Source: Rubrivivax sp. A210 (GTDB lineage Bacteria; Pseudomonadota; Gammaproteobacteria; Burkholderiales; Burkholderiaceae_C). Taken from it: a stretch of 64,000 nucleotides of DNA. The notes under the pieces were generated by a model. The model searched no databases. It was given only the letters and a program-made list of their open reading frames with translations, and was not told the origin of the DNA. Location: positions 338,684 through 402,683 of the forward strand of contig NZ_CAJGBN010000034.1 in assembly GCF_904426505.1 (NCBI RefSeq), in the 5' to 3' direction. A program made the translations under genes and the position numbers. Shown here one piece after another: positions 1-8,413 of the stretch. Each line of letters begins with the position of its first letter. Position 1 is the stretch's first letter.

Positions 1-627
1 GCTGCCGGTCTTGCTGCCGCTGAGCGTGCAGGTGGCGATGCGGGCCGGCGCGCCATCTGCGCCCGGCTCGATGCGGTAGAAAAACTTGTTGCGCAGCCTG
101 ATCTCGGGCCAGCGCTCCTGGGGCCAGCCCATCAAACGGCCCATCAGCACGCGGTTGGTGGCGCGGTGGCCCACCACCAGCACGCGCTGGCCGCGGTGGC
201 GTTGCAGCAGATCCTGCAGCACCGCGTCCACCCGCTGCGTCAGCTCGGCCAGGCTTTCGCCGCCGGGCACGCCGGGGCCCCAGGGCGCGGCCTGCCACTG
301 CTGCCACAGGGCCTGGGCCTCGGGGTCGGTGTCGTCGCGCTGGCGGCCCTGCAGCACGCCCATGTGGATCTCGTTGAGCGCCGCCAGCTGCGTGATGCCC
401 AGGCCCAGCCGCGTGGCCGTGGGCTGGGCGGTGGCCGTGGTGCGCTGCAGCGCGCTGGCGTAGATGGCCGCCAGCGTCTCGCCATGAAGGCATTGGGCCA
501 GGGCCTCGCTCTGCTGCAGGCCCTTGGCCGAGAGGCCGGGGTCGAGCTGCCCGGTCACCAGGCCCTGGTTGTTCCATTCGCTCTGGCCATGGCGCGCCAG
601 GTAGAGCACGGTGGGTGCGGCTTGCAT
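1..627 (-). CDS. Histidine phosphatase family protein (3' end cut by window edge)
   Basis: Reading leftward from the ATG at 627 gives 209 codons with no stop before the window edge, so the C-terminus is missing. The N-terminus carries the phosphohistidine motif RHGQSEWN at about residues 12-19, the signature of the phosphoglycerate mutase-like branch of the histidine phosphatase superfamily. A second histidine sits in VGHRATNRV near residue 155, and a glutamate follows in the LNEIHMG stretch. A GAGGA sequence about 11 bases upstream can serve as ribosome binding site. The gene is divergent from surE. The substrate cannot be told: relatives include cofactor-dependent phosphoglycerate mutases, CobC-like and sugar-phosphate phosphatases. 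The family is secure, the function open. Confidence 0.85.
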   Translation of the reverse strand, partial: MQAAPTVLYLARHGQSEWNNQGLVTGQLDPGLSAKGLQQSEALAQCLHGETLAAIYASALQRTTATAQPTATRLGLGITQLAALNEIHMGVLQGRQRDDTDPEAQALWQQWQAAPWGPGVPGGESLAELTQRVDAVLQDLLQRHRGQRVLVVGHRATNRVLMGRLMGWPQERWPEIRLRNKFFYRIEPGADGAPARIATCTLSGSKTGS

Positions 628-749
628 GCTTGCTTCGATCCTCTGCGTTGCGCGTCCAGGCGCGCACGCTGCCGATCTTGCCAGCATCGCCGCATCAACC
701 CTGGCCCCTGCGCCGACATTGCCGGCGCGGTGTGCCAGCGGGGCCTCCC

Positions 750-755
750 TACAAT
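750..755 (+). promoter_or_regulatory. -10 element of surE, likely leaderless transcript
   Basis: TACAAT ends 6 bases before the surE ATG, so a start 7 bases downstream of the hexamer would fall on the A of ATG. No Shine-Dalgarno sequence is present and no good -35 is visible. Confidence 0.45.
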
Positions 756-761
756 GTCCGC

Positions 762-1532
762 ATGCGCATCCTCATCGCCAATGACGACGGTTACCTCGCC
801 CCCGGGCTGGCCGCGCTGGTGCGCGCCTGTGCTGGCCTGGGCAGCATCGACGTCATCGCGCCCGAGCAGAACGCCAGCGGCACCTCCAATTCGCTCACGC
901 TGACGCGACCGCTGTCGGTGTTCCAGGCCCGCGGCGGCCATGCCGAGGGCTACCGCGTCGTCAACGGCACGCCGTCCGACTGCGTCCATGTGGCCCTCAC
1001 CGGCCTGCTCGGCTACCGGCCCGACCTGGTGCTCTCGGGCATCAACAACGGCGCCAACATGGGCGATGACACGCTCTATTCAGGCACGGTGGCGGCGGCG
1101 ATGGAGGGTTTCCTCTTCGGCGTGCCGGCCATCGCCTTCTCGCAGGCCGAAAAGGGCTGGGGCGATCTCGAGGCCGCGGCTGCCACCGCCCGCGCCGTGG
1201 TCGAGCAGGTGCTGGCCAGCGCGCCCCTGGGCGGCGCGCCCTGGCTGCTCAACGTCAACATCCCCAACCGCGCCGATGCCGCCACGCTGCCGCGCCGCAT
1301 CACGCGCCTGGGCCGGCGCCATGCCAGCGAGCCGGTGATACGCCAGACCAGCCCGCGCGGCGAGACCATCTACTGGATAGGCCCGGCCGGCGACGCCCGT
1401 GAGGCCGGCGAGGGCACGGATTTCCACGCCATTGCCCACAGCTGCGTCTCGATCACGCCGCTGCAGGTGGACCTCACCGACCACGCGGCCAGCCCGGCCT
1501 GGGCCGCGCGCCTGGCCGGCCGCGGCGCATGA
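762..1532 (+). CDS. surE: 5'/3'-nucleotidase SurE
   Basis: SurE is a cytoplasmic metal-dependent nucleotidase that dephosphorylates nucleoside monophosphates, linked to stationary-phase survival. The 256-residue product is of normal family length. It begins MRILIANDDG, whose paired aspartates D8 and D9 bind the metal, followed by the conserved NASGTSNSLT and SGINNGANMGDDTLYSGTV blocks. I chose the ATG at 762 because it opens directly on the family's first beta strand; an in-frame upstream start would add about 49 unconserved residues. The stop overlaps the start of pcm by four bases (ATGA), implying translational coupling. The surE-pcm-nlpD-rpoS order is the classic proteobacterial arrangement. 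Confidence 0.97.
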   Translation: MRILIANDDGYLAPGLAALVRACAGLGSIDVIAPEQNASGTSNSLTLTRPLSVFQARGGHAEGYRVVNGTPSDCVHVALTGLLGYRPDLVLSGINNGANMGDDTLYSGTVAAAMEGFLFGVPAIAFSQAEKGWGDLEAAAATARAVVEQVLASAPLGGAPWLLNVNIPNRADAATLPRRITRLGRRHASEPVIRQTSPRGETIYWIGPAGDAREAGEGTDFHAIAHSCVSITPLQVDLTDHAASPAWAARLAGRGA

Positions 1533-2356
1533 CTGCGCGCTCGCCGCGCACGCCCCGGTTTCCGCTGGCGCTGGATCGCCTGCAGGCACCGGCGCGTTCG
1601 CGCGTCGGCGCCGCCGCCGACGAACTGCTGCGTCCGCAACGCCCGCTGCAGCATGCAGCCCAGGCTGCGGCGCAGAGCAGCACCCCCAGCGGCCTGGGCC
1701 TGGATTCGGCCGCCGTGCGCCAGCGCATGGTGGCGCGCCTGCGCGAGCAGGGCCTGCGCTGCGAGCCGGTGCTGGCGGCCCTGGGCCAGGTGGAGCGCCA
1801 CCGCTTCGTCGACAGCGCCCTGGCCACCCAGGCCTATGAAGACACCAGCTTGCCCATAGGCCTGTCGCAGACCATCTCCAAGCCGTCGGTGGTGGGCCAC
1901 ATGCTGGCGCTGCTGTTCGAGGGTGCCCATGCCCGCGCCCACGGCGACCTGGGCCGCGTGCTCGAGATCGGCACCGGCTGCGGCTACCAGGCGGCGCTGC
2001 TGGCGCTGCTGGCGCGCAGCGTGGTCTCCATCGAGCGCTTGCGCGGCCTGCACGACAAGGCACGCGCCAATCTGGCCCACGCGCGGCGCGGCGACCTGCG
2101 CCTGGTCTTTGGCGACGGCCGCGACGGCCACACGCTGCGCGCGCCCTACCAGAGCATCATTGCCGCGGCGGGCGGCGAGGAACTGCCGCCGGCCTGGATC
2201 GATCAGCTCGATGTCGGCGGCCGTCTGGTGGCCCCGCTGCAGGACGCCACCAGCGGCGGCCAGGTGCTGCTGGTGGTCGACCGCGAGCCGGGCGGCCTGG
2301 TCAGCCGCCGCCTCGATGCGGTGAACTTCGTCCCTCTAAAATCCGGCACCGCATGA
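1529..2356 (+). CDS. pcm: Protein-L-isoaspartate O-methyltransferase
   Basis: Pcm methylates L-isoaspartyl residues with S-adenosylmethionine, starting repair of aged proteins. The SAM-binding motif I reads VLEIGTGCGYQ at about residues 147-157. The upstream family motif around SQTISKPSVV, with its catalytic-region serine and threonine, is present. At 275 residues it is about 60 longer than the roughly 210-residue E. coli enzyme. The extra length is an Arg/Ala/Pro-rich N-terminus that ends before the conserved RQRMVARLREQG helix. It starts in an ATGA overlap with surE and ends in an ATGA overlap with nlpD, so the three are read as one operon. The start follows from the overlap; a later start inside the extension cannot be excluded. 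Confidence 0.95.
   Translation: MTARSPRTPRFPLALDRLQAPARSRVGAAADELLRPQRPLQHAAQAAAQSSTPSGLGLDSAAVRQRMVARLREQGLRCEPVLAALGQVERHRFVDSALATQAYEDTSLPIGLSQTISKPSVVGHMLALLFEGAHARAHGDLGRVLEIGTGCGYQAALLALLARSVVSIERLRGLHDKARANLAHARRGDLRLVFGDGRDGHTLRAPYQSIIAAAGGEELPPAWIDQLDVGGRLVAPLQDATSGGQVLLVVDREPGGLVSRRLDAVNFVPLKSGTA
2337..2342 (+). promoter_or_regulatory. Possible -10 element ahead of nlpD-rpoS
   Basis: TAAAAT lies at the very end of pcm, 10 bases before the nlpD ATG, and is unusually A/T-rich for this DNA. It could give nlpD-rpoS a promoter independent of surE-pcm. No convincing -35 was seen. Confidence 0.3.
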
Positions 2357-3318
2357 CACCCAAAGCCTCCACTTTCTCCACCTCGCGAATGCGGCTGGCC
2401 ACGGCCCTGGCCGCGCTGGCCCTGGCCTTGCTGGCCGCCTGCGCGTCGCCCGCCCACCGCGCCCCGGTCGAAGACCGCAAGGCCTCGGGCAAGCCCGCGC
2501 CATCCACCCCCGCTGTCGCCACGGCACCTGCACCGTCCACGCCCGCCGCCGCGGCAACGGCAGCCTCGGCGCCCGGCGCCGAGCCGGCCAAGCCCTTGCC
2601 GGGTGCAGAGAACGTCGGCAAGCCGGGTTATTACAGCGTTAGGCCGGGCGACACGCTGATCCGCATCGGCCTCGATTTCGGCCAGCCCTGGCGCGACATC
2701 GCGCGCTGGAACAACCTTGAGAACGCCAACCTCATCGAGGTCGGCCAGGTGCTGCGCGTGGTGCCGCCCACGGCCGACAGCAATGGCGTCGTGACACGGC
2801 CTGTGGCGGGCGTGGGCGCGGTCGATAGCCGCCCGCTCGAAGGCAGGCCGGCGGCAGCCCCTGCCTCGGCCGCCGCCACGCCAGCCCCGGCGCCCGCGGC
2901 GCCTGCCGCCAGCGGGGCCAAGCCAGCCCCGGCAGCCCGCGAAGGCGACGATGACGTGGCCTGGGCCTGGCCGGCATCCGGCGTGGTGGCCGCGCCCTTC
3001 GAAGAGGGCAAGACCAAAGGGCTGGTGATCGCGGGCAAGGCCGGCGATGCGGTGCTGGCCGCCGCCGACGGCCGCGTCGTGTATGCCGGCTCTGGCCTGC
3101 GCGGCTATGGCAACCTGGTCATCATCAAGCACAACGCCACTTTCCTGTCGGCCTATGCCCACAACCAGGCCCTGCTGGTGAAGGAAGACCAGGCGGTGCG
3201 CCGCGGCCAGAAGATCGCCGAGATGGGCGCCAGCGACGCCGAGAAGGTGCAGTTGCACTTCGAGGTGCGCCGCATGGGCAAGCCGGTCGATCCGGCCCGC
3301 CTGCTGCCGGCGCGCTAG
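2353..3318 (+). CDS. nlpD: NlpD-type lipoprotein, LysM plus degenerate M23 (LytM) domain
   Basis: This is an outer-membrane lipoprotein of the NlpD family, which activates cell-wall amidases at the division septum. The first about 35 residues form a signal peptide ending in the lipobox LLAAC. A Pro/Ala-rich linker follows, then a LysM domain (YYSVRPGDTLIRIG, about residues 93-140), a second low-complexity linker, and a C-terminal LytM domain (about 200-321). The LytM domain has lost the metal ligands of active M23 peptidases: the usual HxxxD site reads KGLVIAG and HLHFE reads QLHFEVR. That degeneracy is also seen in E. coli NlpD, so it should be an amidase activator and not a peptidase. It overlaps pcm by four bases, and rpoS begins 11 bases after its stop. 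Confidence 0.92.
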   Translation: MTPKASTFSTSRMRLATALAALALALLAACASPAHRAPVEDRKASGKPAPSTPAVATAPAPSTPAAAATAASAPGAEPAKPLPGAENVGKPGYYSVRPGDTLIRIGLDFGQPWRDIARWNNLENANLIEVGQVLRVVPPTADSNGVVTRPVAGVGAVDSRPLEGRPAAAPASAAATPAPAPAAPAASGAKPAPAAREGDDDVAWAWPASGVVAAPFEEGKTKGLVIAGKAGDAVLAAADGRVVYAGSGLRGYGNLVIIKHNATFLSAYAHNQALLVKEDQAVRRGQKIAEMGASDAEKVQLHFEVRRMGKPVDPARLLPAR

Positions 3319-3329
3319 GCGGGCCCTGC

Positions 3330-4313
3330 GTGAGCGCCCGGTCGCCCTCGTTGACACCTTCGGCCGAACCCGATGGGGCCGAGGGCGGCGAAGGGCAGGA
3401 GGCCGGCGCTGGAGAAGGCGTCGATGGCGCCGATGGCGCTGCCGCCCTGATTCCGGCCGCAACCGGCGACGGCGAGTCCGCCGACGCGCTCAAGAGCTAT
3501 CTGCGCGACATCCGCCGCGCCCCGCTCTTGAGCGCCGAGCAAGAGCGCGAACTGGCCCGGCGTGCCCGCACCGGCGACTTTGCGGCGCGGCAGAAGATGA
3601 TCGAGCACAACCTGCGCCTGGTGGTCAGCGTGGCCAAGCACTACACCGGCCGCGGCCTGCCCATGGTCGACCTCATCGAGGAGGGCAATCTCGGGCTGAT
3701 GCATGCCATCTCCAAATTCGAGCCCGAGCGCGGCTTTCGCTTCTCGACCTATGCGCTGTGGTGGATCCGCCAGAGCGTCGAGCGCGCCATCGTGCAGCAG
3801 GCGCGGCTGATCCGCCTGCCGGTGCATGTGCTGCGCGAGCTGAGCCAGGTGCTGCGCGCCCGCCGCGCGCTCGAGGCCACCAGCGACGGCGAGCACCACA
3901 TCGGCAGCGAGCAGGTGGCGCAGGCCCTGGGCCGCACGGTGCAGGAGATCGACGAACTGCTGCACCTGGCCGAGCAGCCCAGTTCGCTGGACGTGCCGCT
4001 CGAGCGCGGCGAGGCCGGCGATTCGCCCTTCGACCTGCTGGCTGACGAGCAGGCCGCCGATCCCCTGGGCCAGCGCCTGGACGCCGAGGTTCACGAACTG
4101 CTGGGTGGCCGCATGGCCGAGCTGAGCGCACGCGAGCGCGAGGTGCTCACCGGCCGCTATGGCCTGCATGGCCGCGAGCCACAGACGCTGGACGAACTGG
4201 CCGGCCAGCTGAAGCTGACGCGCGAGCGCGTGCGCCAGATCCAGCAGGACGCGCTGGGCAAGCTCAAGCGCGCTATGGCCCGCCGGGGCGTGGGCCGCGA
4301 CGCCATCTTCTAG
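3330..4313 (+). CDS. rpoS: RNA polymerase sigma factor RpoS (sigma-38)
   Basis: RpoS directs RNA polymerase to stationary-phase and general stress promoters. The 327-residue protein has an acidic, disordered first 45 residues. Region 1.2 follows (SYLRDIRRAPLLSAEQE), then region 2 with the core-binding and -10-recognition segments (EEGNLGLMHAISKFEPERG, FSTYALWWIRQSVERAI), region 3, and a C-terminal region 4 helix-turn-helix (LKLTRERVRQIQ). The start is GTG at 3330, just downstream of nlpD and without a clear Shine-Dalgarno; the next methionine lies inside region 2, so GTG is favoured. The nlpD-rpoS linkage and the shorter region 1.1 separate it from RpoD. Confidence 0.96.
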   Translation: MSARSPSLTPSAEPDGAEGGEGQEAGAGEGVDGADGAAALIPAATGDGESADALKSYLRDIRRAPLLSAEQERELARRARTGDFAARQKMIEHNLRLVVSVAKHYTGRGLPMVDLIEEGNLGLMHAISKFEPERGFRFSTYALWWIRQSVERAIVQQARLIRLPVHVLRELSQVLRARRALEATSDGEHHIGSEQVAQALGRTVQEIDELLHLAEQPSSLDVPLERGEAGDSPFDLLADEQAADPLGQRLDAEVHELLGGRMAELSAREREVLTGRYGLHGREPQTLDELAGQLKLTRERVRQIQQDALGKLKRAMARRGVGRDAIF

Positions 4314-4342
4314 GCTGTTCCGGCCGCGCCGCGTGGCGCCCG

Positions 4343-4348
4343 GATAAT
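4343..4348 (+). promoter_or_regulatory. -10 element of rlmD, likely leaderless transcript
   Basis: GATAAT ends 6 bases before the ATG of rlmD, and there is no Shine-Dalgarno sequence. Transcription would begin at or next to the start codon. Confidence 0.45.
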
Positions 4349-4354
4349 CGCGCG

Positions 4355-5749
4355 ATGGCAAACGGAACGGATTGGCTGACGGTCGAATCGCTCGACCTCG
4401 AGGCCCAGGGCGTGGCGCACCGCGCCGACGGCAAGGTGGTCTTCATCGAGGGCGCCTTGCCCGGCGAGCGCGTGCAGGTGCAGGTCTCGCGCAAGAAGAA
4501 CCAGTGGGAGCAGGGCCAGATGACGTCGTTGGCGCGCGAGAGCGCGCAACGCGTGCGCCCGGGCTGCCCGCACTTCGGCCTGCACGCGGGCGCCTGCGGC
4601 GGCTGCAAGATGCAGCATCTGCACCCGGCCGCCCAGGTGGCTGTAAAGCAGCGCGTGCTGGAAGACAACCTCTGGCACCTGGCCAAGGTGAGGCCGGAGT
4701 GCCTGTTGCGCCCCATCGAAGGGCCGGCCTGGGGCTACCGCGACCGGGCGCGTCTCTCGGTGCGCCATGTCGCCAAGAAGGGCACGGTGCTGATCGGCTT
4801 CCACGAGCGCAAGTCGCGCTATGTCGCCGACATGTCGGTGTGTGCCGTGCTGCCGCCCGCCGTCAGCGCCATGCTGCTGCCGCTGCGCGAGCTGATCGGC
4901 GCGATGGAGCAACGCGACCGCCTGCCGCAGATCGAACTCGCCGCCGGCCACGGCGCCGACGGCCCCGTGACGGCCCTGGTGCTGCGCCATCTGGAGCCCC
5001 TGAGCGAGAGCGACCGCAGCCGCCTGCGCGCCTTTGCCGCCGTGCATGGCGTGCAGTGGTGGCTGCAGCCCAAGGGCCCCGAGACGGTGCAACTGCTCGA
5101 CGAGGGCGGGCCGGTGCTGGCCTACCGGCTGCCCGAGTTCGGCATCACCATGCCCTTCAAGCCCACCGATTTCACCCAGGTCAACCCGCACATCAACCGC
5201 GTGCTGGTCGAGCGCGCGCTGCGCCTGCTGGCACCACAGGCCGACGAGCGCGTGATCGACTGGTTCTGCGGCCTGGGCAACTTCACGCTGCCGCTGGCCA
5301 CGCGAGCGCGCAGCGTGCTGGGCATCGAGGGCAGCGAGACCCTGGTGGCGCGCGCCCGCGCCAATGCCGCTACCAACGGCCTGGCCGCCAACACCGAGTT
5401 CGCCGCGCGCAACCTCTTCGAGCTGACGCCCGCGGATTTGCGCGCCCTGGGCACGGCCCAGCGCTGGCTGGTTGACCCGCCGCGCGAGGGTGCTTTCGCA
5501 CTCGCCAAGGCCGTGGCCGACCTGCACCGGGCGCCGGGCTGGACGCCGCCGCAGCGCATCGTCTACGTCAGCTGCAACCCGTCTACGCTGGCGCGCGACG
5601 CCGGCCTGCTGGTACACCAGGCCGGCTACCGCTGCACGCAGGCCGGCGTGGTGAACATGTTCCCCCACACGGCCCACGTCGAGAGCATGGCGGTGTTCGA
5701 GTTCGACCCGCAGGCCAGGACCGTTGCGGTCGAGCCGCCGGCCGCCTGA
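4355..5749 (+). CDS. rlmD: 23S rRNA (uracil(1939)-C(5))-methyltransferase RlmD
   Basis: RlmD (RumA) makes 5-methyluridine at position 1939 of 23S rRNA using SAM. The 464-residue protein has an N-terminal TRAM-like beta barrel. A cysteine cluster CPHF..ACGGC follows (C71, C81, C84), with a further cysteine near residue 163; these ligate the [4Fe-4S] cluster of the family. The SAM domain contains DWFCGLGNFTLPLA and the catalytic motif VSCNPSTLARD, with the nucleophilic cysteine at about 407. The ATG at 4355 opens on conserved sequence. The gene is separate from rpoS and convergent with the histidine kinase gene, whose stop abuts its own. Confidence 0.95.
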   Translation: MANGTDWLTVESLDLEAQGVAHRADGKVVFIEGALPGERVQVQVSRKKNQWEQGQMTSLARESAQRVRPGCPHFGLHAGACGGCKMQHLHPAAQVAVKQRVLEDNLWHLAKVRPECLLRPIEGPAWGYRDRARLSVRHVAKKGTVLIGFHERKSRYVADMSVCAVLPPAVSAMLLPLRELIGAMEQRDRLPQIELAAGHGADGPVTALVLRHLEPLSESDRSRLRAFAAVHGVQWWLQPKGPETVQLLDEGGPVLAYRLPEFGITMPFKPTDFTQVNPHINRVLVERALRLLAPQADERVIDWFCGLGNFTLPLATRARSVLGIEGSETLVARARANAATNGLAANTEFAARNLFELTPADLRALGTAQRWLVDPPREGAFALAKAVADLHRAPGWTPPQRIVYVSCNPSTLARDAGLLVHQAGYRCTQAGVVNMFPHTAHVESMAVFEFDPQARTVAVEPPAA

Positions 5750-8413
5750 TCAGCCCGAAGGTGACGCCACGCCGAGCGCGGCGTCGATGGCGGCCAGCGC
5801 CTCGGGCACGCGCAGCGGCTTGGTGAGGTAGCTGCGTGCGCCGCGGGCCAGCATGGTATTCACCTGCTGGCGCGTGGCGTCGGCCGAGACGACGATGACC
5901 ACCGTGCCGGCCAGGCTGGCATCGGCGCGTATCGCGTCCAGCGCCACGCTGCCGTGGGCGTCGGGCAGGTGCATGTCCAGCAGCACCAGCTGCGGCCGGT
6001 GGCGGCGCACCAGCTCCAGGCCCTCGGCCACGGTGGCCGCCAGGTCCAGTTGCACCCGCGGGCGCAGGCGCAGGATCTCACGCATCAGCAAGGCGTTGAC
6101 CTCGTTGTCCTCGATGTAGAGCACGCGACCACTGAGACCGCCTGTGCCGGCATCCGGCAGGGCGGGCGTGGCGGCCGGCACCGCCAGCGCCTCGGCCTGG
6201 GGCAGCGTCACGGTGAAGCGGCTGCCCTCGCCGGCCTGGCTTTGCACCGCCAGGCTGCCGTGCATCAGTTCGACCAGGTGGCGCGTGATGACCAGGCCGA
6301 TGCCTGTGCCCTCGATGCCGCTGGATTCGAGGCCCAGGCGGTTGAAAGGCTGGAAGAGCTGGCCCAGCTGCTCGGGCGTCATGCCGCGGCCGGGGTCGAT
6401 GACGCGCAGCGCCAGCTGCCGCCCCGGCAGCGCCTCCCACTCCAGCCTCACGGTGCTGCCTGGAGGGCTGTACTTGGCGGCATTGCCCAGCAGGTTGACA
6501 AGGACCTGGGTCAACCGCGTGGCATCGGCCAGCACCGGCGCAGCCGCCTCGGGTGCGGTGGCGCCCACCCAATCGGTACGCATCAGCACGCGATGGCGCT
6601 GGAATTGCGGCGCTGCCAGCTCGGCCGCCCGCGCCAGCACGCCGCGGGCGTCGACGGCCTCGATGGAGACGCGCAACTGGCCGGATTCGATGCGCGAGAG
6701 GTCGAGCACGTCGTCGATCAGCTGCACCAGGTGCCAGCCGGCGCGCTGGATTTGCCGCGAGCGCTCGCGCTGGCCGGGGCCGGGCGGCTCCTGCGTGTCG
6801 ATCTCGATCAGCTGCGCATAGCCCAGCATGGCGTTGAGCGGGCTGCGCAGCTCGTGGCTCATGCGCGAGAGAAATTCGGTCTTGGCCTGGTTGGCGGCCT
6901 CGGCGCTGCGCCGGGCCAGTTCCAGCGCCTCGGCGCGGCGGCGGTCGGTGATGTCGATGGCGACGCCCAGGAAGCCTTCGAGTGCGCCGTCGGGGTCGCG
7001 CAGCGAGGTCATGGCCAGGGAGACCTGCAGTCGCTGGCCGTCGGCGCGCGCCAGGGTCCAGTCGCGCACCTCGCTGCCGGATTCGCGCGCCAGCGCCACC
7101 AGCACGTCGAAGCCGGCCACCGGGCGGCCGAGTCGGGCCGTCAGCTCGGCGCCGCGCGCATCCAGTTCGTCCGCGTCGTGCCAGATGATCGCGGTACACA
7201 GGCCCACCACCTCGGCTGGCTCGCGCTGCAGCATCTTGCGCGCGCCGGCGCTGAACATCGTCACCCGGCCGGCGGTGTCAGTGGTGACGATGGCCACCTC
7301 GGTGGCGGCGTCCAGCACGGCCTGCAGCCGGGCGCGGGCGGCGCGCGTCTGCTGGTCGCGGCCGTGCAGTTCGTCGAAAAGCTTGCGCAGCCGCGTCCAG
7401 ACCTCGGCGAACTCGGCGGTGTCGAAGCCCGGGCTCACGGCCGCCAACTCACCATAGGCGGCGGCACGGGCCGATTCGGCCAGGCGCTCGACTTCGTCGC
7501 CCCCGCGCCGCGACAACCCCCAGGCCGCCGCCGCGGCCACCGCCAGCGTGGCCGCGACGATGAGGGCCAGCACCCAGGCCAGGCGCAGCAGCGGCTTGAG
7601 CACCGAGGCCGTGGCCTGCGAAACCAGGATGGTCCAGCCGACGGGCTTCACCGGCAGCGCATAGGCCAGCTGCTCGCTGCCATCGAGCATGATGCGGCCG
7701 GCCTCGGCGTGGCCGGCGATGGCGCGCAGCACGAGCGGAATTTCGCGCAGGCTGTCCTGGCGCAGCGCGCGACGCGCATCGGCGTGGCCGATGATGCGGC
7801 CGGCACCATCGAGCACCACGGTGTGGGTCTGGCCCACCATGTCGAGCTCGGCCAGGGACTGCGAGAGCCCCGCCAGCGAGAACTCCACCATCAGCTGGCC
7901 GCTGCCGGCGGGCACGGCCAGCACCACGGTGATCTGGCCCGAGATCGTCGAAAGGAAGGCCTGCGACCAGGTGGCCAGCCGCGAACTCGCGGCCTGCTGG
8001 AAATGCGGCTTGGCCGATTCGTCCAGACCCAGCAGGTCGGCTACGTGCTGGGGGCTCGCGGGCTGCAGCGCGACATGGGTGACCGTGCCGCGGGCGTCGG
8101 TGAGGTAGGCGGCGAAGAGAAAGCGGTCGGCCGTGACCAGGGTCTGCAGCGCATCGGTGATGGCGGGCTCGGCGAGGCTGCCCTGGCGGATTTCGGCCGC
8201 CAGTTGCTCGGCCGCGCGCTGGCGCGCGAACAGCTCCAGCCTGACCTGCTCGCGCACCGAGGTGGCCAGCTCACGGTTGCGCTCCTCGCCATGGGCCACC
8301 AGGGCCGGCACCAGCAGCAGCACCGCCAGCGCTGCCAGCGCCACCACCGGCAACAGGCCCAGCAGCAGGAACTGCCGCAGCAGGCGTCGGCGCAGGCCGA
8401 GCGAGCCGCCCAT
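5750..8413 (-). CDS. Membrane-bound hybrid sensor histidine kinase with receiver domain
   Basis: The 887-residue protein starts with a transmembrane helix (about residues 13-37) and a periplasmic sensor region of about 230 residues resembling a Cache-type domain. A second transmembrane helix follows near residues 272-298, then a PAS domain (about 360-490). The dimerization/phosphoacceptor domain has MSHELRSPLNAML with the phosphorylated histidine at about 520. The ATPase domain shows NLLGNAAKYS, GRGMTP and GTGIGL. A C-terminal receiver (about 755-880) has the acceptor aspartate at about 813 in LLDMHLPD and the conserved lysine in YLTKPL. The start codon overlaps the stop of the upstream binding-protein gene by one base (TGATG), so the two are translationally coupled. 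No separate response regulator or output domain is nearby, so the receiver is either an intermediate phosphorelay or the end point. Confidence 0.9.
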   Translation of the reverse strand: MGGSLGLRRRLLRQFLLLGLLPVVALAALAVLLLVPALVAHGEERNRELATSVREQVRLELFARQRAAEQLAAEIRQGSLAEPAITDALQTLVTADRFLFAAYLTDARGTVTHVALQPASPQHVADLLGLDESAKPHFQQAASSRLATWSQAFLSTISGQITVVLAVPAGSGQLMVEFSLAGLSQSLAELDMVGQTHTVVLDGAGRIIGHADARRALRQDSLREIPLVLRAIAGHAEAGRIMLDGSEQLAYALPVKPVGWTILVSQATASVLKPLLRLAWVLALIVAATLAVAAAAAWGLSRRGGDEVERLAESARAAAYGELAAVSPGFDTAEFAEVWTRLRKLFDELHGRDQQTRAARARLQAVLDAATEVAIVTTDTAGRVTMFSAGARKMLQREPAEVVGLCTAIIWHDADELDARGAELTARLGRPVAGFDVLVALARESGSEVRDWTLARADGQRLQVSLAMTSLRDPDGALEGFLGVAIDITDRRRAEALELARRSAEAANQAKTEFLSRMSHELRSPLNAMLGYAQLIEIDTQEPPGPGQRERSRQIQRAGWHLVQLIDDVLDLSRIESGQLRVSIEAVDARGVLARAAELAAPQFQRHRVLMRTDWVGATAPEAAAPVLADATRLTQVLVNLLGNAAKYSPPGSTVRLEWEALPGRQLALRVIDPGRGMTPEQLGQLFQPFNRLGLESSGIEGTGIGLVITRHLVELMHGSLAVQSQAGEGSRFTVTLPQAEALAVPAATPALPDAGTGGLSGRVLYIEDNEVNALLMREILRLRPRVQLDLAATVAEGLELVRRHRPQLVLLDMHLPDAHGSVALDAIRADASLAGTVVIVVSADATRQQVNTMLARGARSYLTKPLRVPEALAAIDAALGVASPSG

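Noticed and set aside
2353..3318. Active M23 peptidoglycan peptidase
   Set aside because: The zinc-ligand histidines and aspartate are missing, matching NlpD-type amidase activators.
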